Below are positions 1 to 5,464 of a stretch of 10,096 bases of DNA, piece by piece (within the stretch, counting starts at the first letter, position 1; each line of letters starts with the position of its first letter). Source of the DNA: Candidatus Poribacteria bacterium (GTDB taxonomy: Bacteria > Poribacteria > WGA-4E > WGA-3G); NCBI GenBank assembly GCA_028818995.1, contig JAPPMR010000914.1:1-10096 (forward strand). The letters are read 5' to 3'. The notes beneath the pieces were generated by a model. That model saw only the letters and a program-made list of their open reading frames with translations. It did no database searches and was not told the origin of the DNA. Made by a program: the position numbers and the translations under genes.

Positions 1-16
1 AAATGAACAGGAATAA
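1..16 (+). CDS. possible 3' end of an upstream gene (partial)
   Basis: One reading frame entering from the left edge ends N-E-Q-E followed by TAA at 14-16, three bases before the next start codon. A second frame ends at TGA 4-6. Either could be the tail of an upstream gene translationally coupled to the DUF5615 gene, for which a DUF433 antitoxin is the usual neighbour. Sixteen bases cannot identify it; this is inference from spacing only. Confidence 0.2.
9..12 (+). promoter_or_regulatory. ribosome binding site of the DUF5615 gene
   Basis: AGGA lies six bases before the ATG at 19, a normal Shine-Dalgarno spacing, and supports that start codon. Confidence 0.6.
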
Positions 17-18
17 AG

Positions 19-375
19 ATGCGTCGGTTTCTGATAGACGAAAATATTTCTCCGCAATACCGTACGCAATTGTTTTACCATGAGCCATCTCTAACAGTCT
101 TGGCGGTTGGCGATGAAGGTGCGCCTCCGAAAAGCACGCCAGACCCAGAAATCTTAGTGTGGTGTGAACAGAACCAATTTAGCTTGATAACAAACAATCG
201 GAAAAGTATGCCGCAACATCTTGAAGATCATCTATCAGCAGGACACCATGTACCGGGCATTTTCACGATTAATCTCGAAGTGCCAATGGGAAAAAATATT
301 GACGAGTTGATTCTCATCGCTGGCGCATCTGACGAAGACGAATATATTGACCAAATTACTTACATCCCACTTTAA
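19..375 (+). CDS. DUF5615 family PIN-like protein
   Basis: This 118-residue protein has the hallmarks of the DUF5615 (Mut7-C-like, PIN-related) family. An acidic DEN motif follows strand 1 (residues 7-9 of FLIDENISP), there is a TPDPEIL segment (about 40-46), and a strand ends LITNN (56-60) followed by a MPQHL motif. Relatives are predicted RNA-targeting toxin-like nucleases, usually encoded next to a DUF433 antitoxin; the partner would be off the left edge. The length is normal for the family. Where many PIN-like proteins carry an aspartate after the LITN strand (TND), this one has N60, so nuclease activity is uncertain, although asparagine-containing subfamilies may exist. The gene is separated from the following methyltransferase by 206 bases and a promoter, so it is probably a separate unit. 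The family call is fairly sure; the function is inferred. Confidence 0.75.
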   Translation: MRRFLIDENISPQYRTQLFYHEPSLTVLAVGDEGAPPKSTPDPEILVWCEQNQFSLITNNRKSMPQHLEDHLSAGHHVPGIFTINLEVPMGKNIDELILIAGASDEDEYIDQITYIPL

Positions 376-470
376 TGACTAATACTGATTTTGATGATGG
401 AGTTTTGAGGTTGCTGATAAATGAAGAACCGCGGGCACACACGCTTCATGACAAATCTATTTTGCGTTGA
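375..470 (+). CDS. tiny ORF overlapping the end of the DUF5615 gene (doubtful)
   Basis: An ATG overlaps the preceding stop codon (TAATG) and opens a 31-residue frame beginning MTNTDFDDGVLRLLINEE and ending at TGA 468-470. A stop-start overlap of this kind allows translational re-initiation, but there is no Shine-Dalgarno motif before it and I recognise no family. It may be a gene remnant or chance. It occupies the first half of the gap before the methyltransferase promoter. Confidence 0.2.
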   Translation: MTNTDFDDGVLRLLINEEPRAHTLHDKSILR

Positions 471-507
471 AAGGCGAAATAGCGGCAAAACGCAAACCTA
501 AACGCAA
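461..507 (+). repeat. inverted repeat with an extra half-site upstream of the methyltransferase promoter
   Basis: TTTGCGTT (461-468) is the exact reverse complement of AACGCAAA (489-496), and a third copy of the core, AACGCAA, follows at 501-507, so two direct copies start 12 bases apart. The last copy ends 12 bases before the -35 box at 520. The arrangement could be an operator for a repressor of the R-M genes or an RNA hairpin. There is no U-tract, so it is not a standard terminator. Regulatory function is inferred only. Confidence 0.35.
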
Positions 508-519
508 TCTGAAAATAAG

Positions 520-548
520 TTGACATTCCATGAGATTTATACTAAACT
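520..548 (+). promoter_or_regulatory. sigma70-type promoter of the methyltransferase operon
   Basis: A perfect -35 box TTGACA (520-525) is followed after 17 bases by TAAACT (543-548, four of six matches to TATAAT). Transcription would start near 555, giving a leader of under 30 bases before the ATG at 582. This places the methyltransferase and the following GHKL-nuclease gene under one promoter, independent of the upstream DUF5615 gene. Confidence 0.6.
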
Positions 549-570
549 CTAAGTCTTATGAGAGATTCAA

Positions 571-575
571 TGGAG
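571..575 (+). promoter_or_regulatory. ribosome binding site of the methyltransferase
   Basis: TGGAG ends six bases before the ATG at 582, supporting that start. Confidence 0.6.
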
Positions 576-581
576 TAGGTT

Positions 582-1697
582 ATGGATTTATCAAAAGAAA
601 AAAATTCCTCGTTATCCATATCAGCCGTGGACCTGTTCTGTGGTGTTGGTGGTCTGACGCATGGCCTTCAACAAGCAGGGATAAATGTTGTTGCCGGGCT
701 TGATGTTGACGAAACGTGTAAGTACGCCTTTGAAAAAAACAACCCCTTTCCAGAAAAAAGTAAAGCAAAATTTATCTCAAAGGACATTCGTGAATTTACG
801 GGTGCTGAACTTTCGGCATTATATCCAGAAGATAGCATCAAGATTCTTGTTGGGTGTGCGCCATGTCAACCTTTTTCTGCGCATACGCGAAAGAATAAGG
901 ATCGAAGTTCAGATGAGCGGTGGAGCTTACTTGATGACTTTGGCAGATTGGTCGAAAAGGTGAACCCTCATCTGATAGCGTTTGAGAATGTACCCCTCAT
1001 CAGAAAAGAGAATATCTTTAGGAATTTTTGTAATAGACTTCGTTCACTCTATTATTATTTGCATCCAGAATTAATGGTCTACTGTCCTGACTACGGTGTC
1101 CCGCAAAAACGGCAGCGTCTGGTGCTAATTGCTTCGACTTGGGATAATTTTGAGCTTCTTCCAAAAAGGCACTCCGGTTCTCCGGAGGATGGATTGCTCC
1201 CTCTCCAAACTGTTAAAGATGCCATTGGTGCCCTCCCTGAAATTGATGATGGTGATGTGTCTGAATCAGATCCCCTTCATCGCTCAAGGAAACTAACTGA
1301 AATCAATAAAAAACGTATTAAGCAATCAAATCCTGGTGGGACATGGAAAGATTGGGATGAGGAGTTGCGTTTACCGTGTCACCAAAAGCCTTCGGGGAAA
1401 GGGTATACAACGGTTTATGGTCGTATGGAATGGGAGTATCCGGCTCCAACAATAACGACACAATTTAACAATTTGGGCAGTGGAAGATTCGGACATCCTG
1501 AACAGCATAGAGCTCTTTCACTTCGAGAGGGTGCCCTTCTGCAAACGTTCCCAAAAGACTATAAGTTTGTTGAACCCGATTCACCAATCACAGTGAGTCG
1601 CATAGCGTCCTACATCGGAAATGCTGTTCCTGTTCAACTCGCAAAAGTTATAGGCGAGAGTATACAGAAACATGTAAGGGAAAATGTCAATGAATGA
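582..1697 (+). CDS. DNA (cytosine-5-)-methyltransferase of an R-M system
   Basis: The 371-residue enzyme transfers a methyl group from S-adenosylmethionine to C5 of cytosine in a specific DNA sequence, protecting host DNA. All core motifs of the family are visible in order. Motif I (VDLFCGVGG, 16-24) binds the cofactor. Motif IV (GCAPCQPFS, 91-99) holds the catalytic C95. Motif VI is ENV (135-137), motif VIII is QKRQR (175-179), motif IX is around 310-324 (RALSLREGALLQTFP), and motif X is IGNAVP (345-350). The region between VIII and IX (about 185-300) is the target-recognition domain; its sequence does not tell me the target. Length is typical of Dcm-like enzymes and nothing is truncated. 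It has its own promoter, and its stop overlaps the start of the GHKL-nuclease gene by 14 bases, so the two are translationally coupled and this is very likely the protective half of a two-gene R-M system. It is not an HsdM-type adenine methyltransferase: the NPPY motif is absent. Confidence 0.95.
   Translation: MDLSKEKNSSLSISAVDLFCGVGGLTHGLQQAGINVVAGLDVDETCKYAFEKNNPFPEKSKAKFISKDIREFTGAELSALYPEDSIKILVGCAPCQPFSAHTRKNKDRSSDERWSLLDDFGRLVEKVNPHLIAFENVPLIRKENIFRNFCNRLRSLYYYLHPELMVYCPDYGVPQKRQRLVLIASTWDNFELLPKRHSGSPEDGLLPLQTVKDAIGALPEIDDGDVSESDPLHRSRKLTEINKKRIKQSNPGGTWKDWDEELRLPCHQKPSGKGYTTVYGRMEWEYPAPTITTQFNNLGSGRFGHPEQHRALSLREGALLQTFPKDYKFVEPDSPITVSRIASYIGNAVPVQLAKVIGESIQKHVRENVNE
1676..1680 (+). 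promoter_or_regulatory. ribosome binding site of the GHKL-nuclease gene (decides the start)
   Basis: AAGGG ends three bases before the ATG at 1684 and nine bases before the in-frame ATG at 1690. The spacing slightly favours 1690 (protein shorter by two residues, beginning MNEQ) over 1684. Confidence 0.45.
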
Positions 1698-3723
1698 ACA
1701 ACATAGTAAGTATCAGATGAATATCAGCAATACCGTACTATATCATCTTGGTATTAATCTTTATAGTAATGTTCCAGCAGTTTTATCTGAGGTGGTTGCA
1801 AATTCTTGGGATGCTGATGCTACAAATGTTTATGTTGAAATAGAAAAAGACAAAATTACTATCACCGACAATGGTCACGGGATGACGCTCAAAGACATCA
1901 ATGAAAAGTACCTTTTAGTCGGATATCCAAGGAGAATGCATAACGAGGCTGTGACGGACCGCTACAAGCGAAAAGTCATGGGCAGGAAGGGTATCGGCAA
2001 GCTTTCACTTTTTTCAATTGCCGAAACTGTTAAAGTCGAAACTTTAAAAGACAGCGTAAAAAATGGTTTTTTAATGTCAAAACAAGAAATCGATGACCAT
2101 ATTGAGCAGAAAAATGAACAACCTTATGAACCCAAACCTCTATCCGAATCTGAAATAGAACTTACAGAAGACGGCACTCGAATTGTACTTACTGATCTAA
2201 AGAAACGGATTACCAAAGCCCATCCAAATTACTTACGGAAGCGGATCGCGCGCCGGTTTAGTATCATTGCTGAAGCTGATTTCAATGTTTTTGTTAATGG
2301 ATCGCCCGTTGAAATTGCAGATCGTGATTACTTTGATAAAATTCAGTATCTCTGGTACTACGGAGATGAGAGTGAGAAATATGTAAAATTATGCAACAAT
2401 TTGGAGAATCCTGAACATATAGAAAAAAAAGATGGGGTAATTGAGATAAGAGATGAAGATAATATTGAAAATTTGACAGATTCTGTCAAAGGTTGGATTG
2501 GAACTGTCCGAAAGCCAAATGAACTGACAGACACAAATGTAGCTGGAAAAAAAGATGTAAATGAAAACCTCAATAAGATTGTAATAATGGTTCGCGGTAA
2601 ACTTGCACAAGAAAACATCCTTGATGATTTCAGGCAATCGGGGTTCTATACCAAATACCTTATTGGCGAAATTCATGCAGATTTCTTGGATATGGATCAT
2701 TTAGATGATATTGCCACGACCAGCCGTCAAGAGATTATTAAAGACAGTCCGAGGTATGAGGAACTTAAGGTCTGGATGAAAAATGAATTGTTTCATATTC
2801 GAGATAAATGGGATGAATGGCGTTCTGAAATAGTGACGAGGGAAGTCAACGAGATTCCGGCAATTAGGGAATGGCTTAATGAATTAAAGTCTGAAGAACG
2901 AAAACAAGCAGAATCACTTTTTAATAAAATAGGCAAAGTTCATTTTGATAATGACGAAAATAGGAAGCAACTATATATACATACTGCCTTAGCATTTGAG
3001 AATCTTCTATACAAAGGTGCTCTTGAGCAATTGGAACGAATATCAGTAGAAAATATACCCGCCTTCATGGAGATTTTAAGTAATTTTGACGATTTTGAAG
3101 CATCACTGTATTATCAAATTATCCAAGAGAGATTAAGGATCATTTCTATGCTACATGAGAAGGTAGAAGATAATGCTGTGGAAAAAACCATTCAGGAAAT
3201 TCTTTATGAACACCTCTGGCTGTTGAATCCTTCATGGGATAGGGCAACAGAAACACCGTATATGGAGCAAACCGTCAAAAAGGAATTTGGTGAGCTTGAT
3301 GCAAAACTCACAGATGAACAAAAAAGTGGGCGTTATGACATAAAATATAAAATGACAGCGGGGAAACATGTCATCATTGAGCTTAAACGTGCTGATCGGA
3401 CCTTGAATCAGTATGAATTGCTTGATCAGGTTGAAAAATACGGTGAGGCACTGCGGAAGTTAATTCGGGCGACTGGCAAGAATGAACCAGTTGAAATCAT
3501 CTGCCTTGTTGGGAAACCACTTGCGCAATGGTTAGAAGATGATGAACGGAGGGAACGGTCTAAGAGAACAATGGCAGAACAAAATGTCCGGGTTGTACTT
3601 TACGATGAACTTATTGAGGATGCATATCGAACTTATAATTCTTTTTTAGAAACTCGCCACGAACATGGTAGGGTTTATCGGCTTATCAAAAACCTTGAAA
3701 TTGAAGTGCCAGAGGTAGATTGA
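1684..3723 (+). CDS. MORC/MutL-like GHKL ATPase fused to a PD-(D/E)XK-type nuclease domain
   Basis: The 679-residue protein starts with a Bergerat-fold ATPase of the Hsp90/gyrase B/MutL type. The N box is SEVVANSWDADA (35-46, with E36, N40 and D43), the G1 box is DNGHGM (62-67), the G2 box is GRKGIGK (100-106) and a GT pair lies at 164-165. A second region to about 350 (MVRGKLAQEN, 302-311) resembles the S5-like transducer domain of MutL/MORC proteins. A helical linker, about 360-500, follows. The C-terminal part (about 497-650) carries YDIKYK with D552, then VIIELKRAD with E566 and K568, and DQVEKY (581-586). This matches the D...ExK core plus QxxxY helix of PD-(D/E)XK nucleases, and recalls the Shedu/DUF4263-like nuclease layout. 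MORC/MutL-like ATPases linked to methylases and nucleases in bacterial R-M operons are known from comparative genomics (Iyer, Abhiman and Aravind 2008). Overlap with the cytosine methyltransferase argues that this is the ATP-dependent restriction component. The ATPase call is secure, the nuclease call probable, and the restriction role inferred. The start may be 1690. The gene is notably AT-rich. Confidence 0.85.
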   Translation: MSMNEQHSKYQMNISNTVLYHLGINLYSNVPAVLSEVVANSWDADATNVYVEIEKDKITITDNGHGMTLKDINEKYLLVGYPRRMHNEAVTDRYKRKVMGRKGIGKLSLFSIAETVKVETLKDSVKNGFLMSKQEIDDHIEQKNEQPYEPKPLSESEIELTEDGTRIVLTDLKKRITKAHPNYLRKRIARRFSIIAEADFNVFVNGSPVEIADRDYFDKIQYLWYYGDESEKYVKLCNNLENPEHIEKKDGVIEIRDEDNIENLTDSVKGWIGTVRKPNELTDTNVAGKKDVNENLNKIVIMVRGKLAQENILDDFRQSGFYTKYLIGEIHADFLDMDHLDDIATTSRQEIIKDSPRYEELKVWMKNELFHIRDKWDEWRSEIVTREVNEIPAIREWLNELKSEERKQAESLFNKIGKVHFDNDENRKQLYIHTALAFENLLYKGALEQLERISVENIPAFMEILSNFDDFEASLYYQIIQERLRIISMLHEKVEDNAVEKTIQEILYEHLWLLNPSWDRATETPYMEQTVKKEFGELDAKLTDEQKSGRYDIKYKMTAGKHVIIELKRADRTLNQYELLDQVEKYGEALRKLIRATGKNEPVEIICLVGKPLAQWLEDDERRERSKRTMAEQNVRVVLYDELIEDAYRTYNSFLETRHEHGRVYRLIKNLEIEVPEVD

Positions 3724-3809
3724 AATTGGTCTTGATATTACAACACAACGTAAGAAATGGCTGGAAAATTAGAAACGCCAGCGACCAGGGAGCTTTGTAT
3801 TTACTTATC

Positions 3810-3814
3810 AAGAG
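3810..3814 (+). promoter_or_regulatory. weak ribosome binding site of hsdS
   Basis: AAGAG ends six bases before the ATG at 3821. No convincing promoter is visible in the 97-base gap after the GHKL-nuclease gene, so hsdS may be reached by read-through from upstream. Confidence 0.4.
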
Positions 3815-3820
3815 ACTACA

Positions 3821-5032
3821 ATGAACGAGATAAATTCCCCAAAACATTGGAAAAATGTCCAACTTAAAGAAATTGCCAGTTTAAGACGTGAAAGTATCCA
3901 GCCAGAAAACGATCTATGCTTAAATTATGTGGGACTTGAACATATTGATTCGGGAGAAAGCCAATTGAAGCGTTGGGGAAATGCTTCGGAGGTAAAAAGC
4001 ACGAAAAGTCGTTTTTATCCCGATGATATTTTATATGGTAAATTACGAGCTTATTTGGATAAGGTCGTAATTGCCGAAATGGAGGGAATTTGTTCTACCG
4101 ATATTCTCGTCGTTACTGCAAACTCGAAAACGATTCCAAGATTTTTAGTTTATCTTCTCCATACTCATCCACTTATTAGTCATGCTGTAGCAACATCAAC
4201 TGGAGTAAATCACCCAAGAACTTCGTGGAATTCTTTGGGTGAATTCGCTCTTGCACTCCCCCCACTCCGCGAACAACGCGCCATTGCCCACATTCTACAG
4301 ACGATCCAAGAAGCAAAATCCACTCGACAACGCGAGATTGAATTAGAACAAGAACGCAAAGCAGCGTTGATGGATCACCTCTTTTCACACGGCACGAAAG
4401 GTGAACCCCACAAACAGACAGAGATTGGTGAGATACCTGAGAGTTGGGAAATTGTTCAACTCAAAGAAATAGCCAATTTGAGGCGTGAAAATGTGAAACC
4501 TAAAGATAGTCAAAGTCTAAATTTTGTAGGACTTGAGCATATTGATTCGGGAGAAAGCACCTTGAAACGTTGGGGAGATGCTTCGGCGATGAAAAGTGCG
4601 AAAAATCGTTTTTATCCTGATGATGTCTTGTATGGTAAATTGCGATCGTATTTGGATAAAGCAGTTATCGCTGAAATGGGGGGAGTCTGCTCTACCGATA
4701 TTCTTGTTTTTACTACAAATTCAAAAATAGCCCCAAGATTTTTAGTCTATCTTTTGCACACTGAAGTGTTCGTGAATCATGCTGTAGCAACATCAACAGG
4801 AATAAGCCACCTAAGAACATCGTGGGATTCTTTGGGAAAATTCACCTTTGTCCTTCCCTCACTTCCCGAACAACGTGCCATTGCTGCCGTTTTTCAAGCG
4901 ATTGACGAAAAAACAGCAGCCCTTGAACGAGAAGTTGAACACCTGGACGAACTCTTCCACGCTATGCTTGACGAACTCATGACCGGGCAGCGATCTGCTG
5001 TGCCACTGATTGATACTGAGATGGACGTGTGA
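3821..5032 (+). CDS. hsdS: type I R-M specificity subunit HsdS with duplicated TRDs
   Basis: HsdS gives a type I R-M complex its DNA target; each of its two target-recognition domains (TRDs) reads one half of a bipartite site, and the helical conserved regions set the spacing. This protein is 403 residues, the normal size. TRD1 covers about residues 10-150, with the conserved PPLREQRAIA end. A central helical spacer (about 160-200) ends in the common TEIGEIPESW junction. TRD2 covers about 209-350 (SLPEQRAIA), and a final helix with LDELFHAMLDELMTG closes the protein. The striking feature is that residues 10-162 and 209-361 align without gaps at about 70% identity (107 of 153 by hand count), whereas TRD1 and TRD2 of ordinary HsdS proteins are usually dissimilar. 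Because the two TRDs sit in two-fold-related positions on DNA, near-identical TRDs predict a palindromic bipartite target. Its natural partners are HsdM, not present here, and HsdR, encoded at 6876-9749 beyond a HicAB-like insertion. Confidence 0.93.
   Translation: MNEINSPKHWKNVQLKEIASLRRESIQPENDLCLNYVGLEHIDSGESQLKRWGNASEVKSTKSRFYPDDILYGKLRAYLDKVVIAEMEGICSTDILVVTANSKTIPRFLVYLLHTHPLISHAVATSTGVNHPRTSWNSLGEFALALPPLREQRAIAHILQTIQEAKSTRQREIELEQERKAALMDHLFSHGTKGEPHKQTEIGEIPESWEIVQLKEIANLRRENVKPKDSQSLNFVGLEHIDSGESTLKRWGDASAMKSAKNRFYPDDVLYGKLRSYLDKAVIAEMGGVCSTDILVFTTNSKIAPRFLVYLLHTEVFVNHAVATSTGISHLRTSWDSLGKFTFVLPSLPEQRAIAAVFQAIDEKTAALEREVEHLDELFHAMLDELMTGQRSAVPLIDTEMDV
3848..4306 (+). repeat. first copy of an imperfect 459-base direct repeat within hsdS
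   Basis: This encodes residues 10-162 of HsdS and pairs with 4445-4903 at a constant offset of 597 bases without indels. Perfectly shared stretches include 3941-3961 with 4538-4558 (21 bases) and 4181-4200 with 4778-4797 (20 bases). Such homology could support recombination that deletes or exchanges a TRD. Confidence 0.85.
4445..4903 (+). repeat. second copy of the imperfect 459-base direct repeat within hsdS
   Basis: This encodes residues 209-361 of HsdS. It aligns without gaps to 3848-4306. Differences are scattered, and many cause conservative changes (I/V, S/N, Y/F), consistent with a duplication followed by moderate divergence. Confidence 0.85.
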
Positions 5033-5062
5033 GACATCGTCATTTTTACTAAACCGACAAAC

Positions 5063-5091
5063 TTGATAACTTTTTACTAATATGTTATACT
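5063..5091 (+). promoter_or_regulatory. strong extended -10 promoter for the hicA/hicB (and probably hsdR) unit
   Basis: TTGATA (5063-5068, five of six matches) is followed after 17 bases by TATACT (5086-5091, five of six), with an extended -10 TG at 5083-5084. Transcription should start around 5097-5099. This leaves a leader of about 170 bases before hicA. The remainder of the 5033-5270 gap holds an A10 tract (5168-5177) but no gene I can support. Confidence 0.7.
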
Positions 5092-5096
5092 ATATA

Positions 5097-5111
5097 CACC
5101 GAATTTCGGTG
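5097..5111 (+). promoter_or_regulatory. 15-base palindrome at the expected transcription start: candidate operator
   Basis: CACCGAA (5097-5103), one central T, then TTCGGTG (5105-5111) form a perfect inverted repeat exactly where the promoter at 5063-5091 would start transcription. HicAB-type systems commonly autoregulate through the antitoxin binding such repeats, so this is a candidate operator for the downstream HicB-like protein. Binding is inferred, not shown. Confidence 0.5.
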
Positions 5112-5256
5112 ATTCATCATCTGACGTAGACCAGCGTATTACCGACTGACCTTGTTATGGCAGATTGAAAAAAAAAAGGATGAGACAAATCATAACAACT
5201 TAAAACATATATCCGAGAAGGTTTCACGCTTTTACGCTGTAGTATATAGGAACGTT

Positions 5257-5263
5257 GGAAAGG
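5257..5263 (+). promoter_or_regulatory. ribosome binding site of hicA
   Basis: GGAAAGG ends seven bases before the ATG at 5271, a strong and well-spaced site that fixes the hicA start. Confidence 0.65.
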
Positions 5264-5270
5264 CTGCTTT

Positions 5271-5460
5271 ATGACCGTTAGAGAACTCATAAAACTGATT
5301 GAAGATGATGGGTGGTATTATATAGAGACAAAAGGGAGTCATCGGCAGTTTAAACATCCACCAAAAAAAGGGCAAAGTAACGGTTCCTGGCAAGATGAGC
5401 AAAGATGTTCCAAAAGGTACACGCAACAGTGTTCTGAAACAAGCAGGACTCAAGTCATGA
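5271..5460 (+). pseudogene. hicA: hicA toxin gene frameshifted at an A7 tract
   Basis: HicA is a small double-stranded-RNA-binding-fold mRNA interferase. The first 34 codons read as a typical HicA: RELIKLIEDDGWYYIETKGS, then HRQFKHPPKKG, with the catalytic histidine H24. Beyond the A7 tract at 5363-5369 the zero frame loses all similarity, but shifting by one base restores the canonical HicA tail (KVTVPGKMSKDVPKGTRNSV, then LKQAGLKS) ending at TGA 5458-5460, four bases overlapping the hicB ATG (ATGA). Removing one A from the tract would give a normal toxin of about 62 residues. So the gene is broken by a single-base insertion, phase-variable, rescued by +1 or transcriptional slippage, or affected by a sequencing error. 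In the current frame, translation runs without a stop into hicB, predicting a 526-residue hybrid. Identification as hicA is secure; its activity is doubtful. Confidence 0.88.
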
Positions 5461-5464
5461 AGGA
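5445..5464 (+). promoter_or_regulatory. two alternative ribosome binding sites for hicB
   Basis: AGGA at 5445-5448 lies eight bases before ATG 5457, and AAGGA at 5460-5464 lies seven bases before the in-frame ATG at 5472. Either start gives an intact HicB domain; the four-base overlap with the hicA stop favours 5457. Confidence 0.45.

Noticed and set aside
421..449. ATGAAG/CTTCAT inverted repeat as a terminator
   Set aside because: The stem is only six base pairs with a 17-base loop and no U-tract follows.
685..963. A 92-codon open frame within the methyltransferase
   Set aside because: Out-of-frame shadow of a gene whose catalytic motifs are all in the main frame.
2358..2700. Open frames of 86 and 103 codons on the - strand
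   Set aside because: They lie inside the GHKL-nuclease gene, have low-complexity hydrophobic sequence typical of antisense frames of AT-rich genes, and resemble no family.
3773..3820. Upstream extension of hsdS or an hsdM remnant in the 97-base gap
   Set aside because: The hsdS frame is open back to TAG 3770-3772 but contains no ATG, GTG or TTG start, and the translated sequence does not resemble HsdM.
5168..5179. A10 tract followed by GG as terminator, slippage site or ribosome site
   Set aside because: No hairpin adjoins it, it is not in a gene, and the nearby ATG opens only seven codons.
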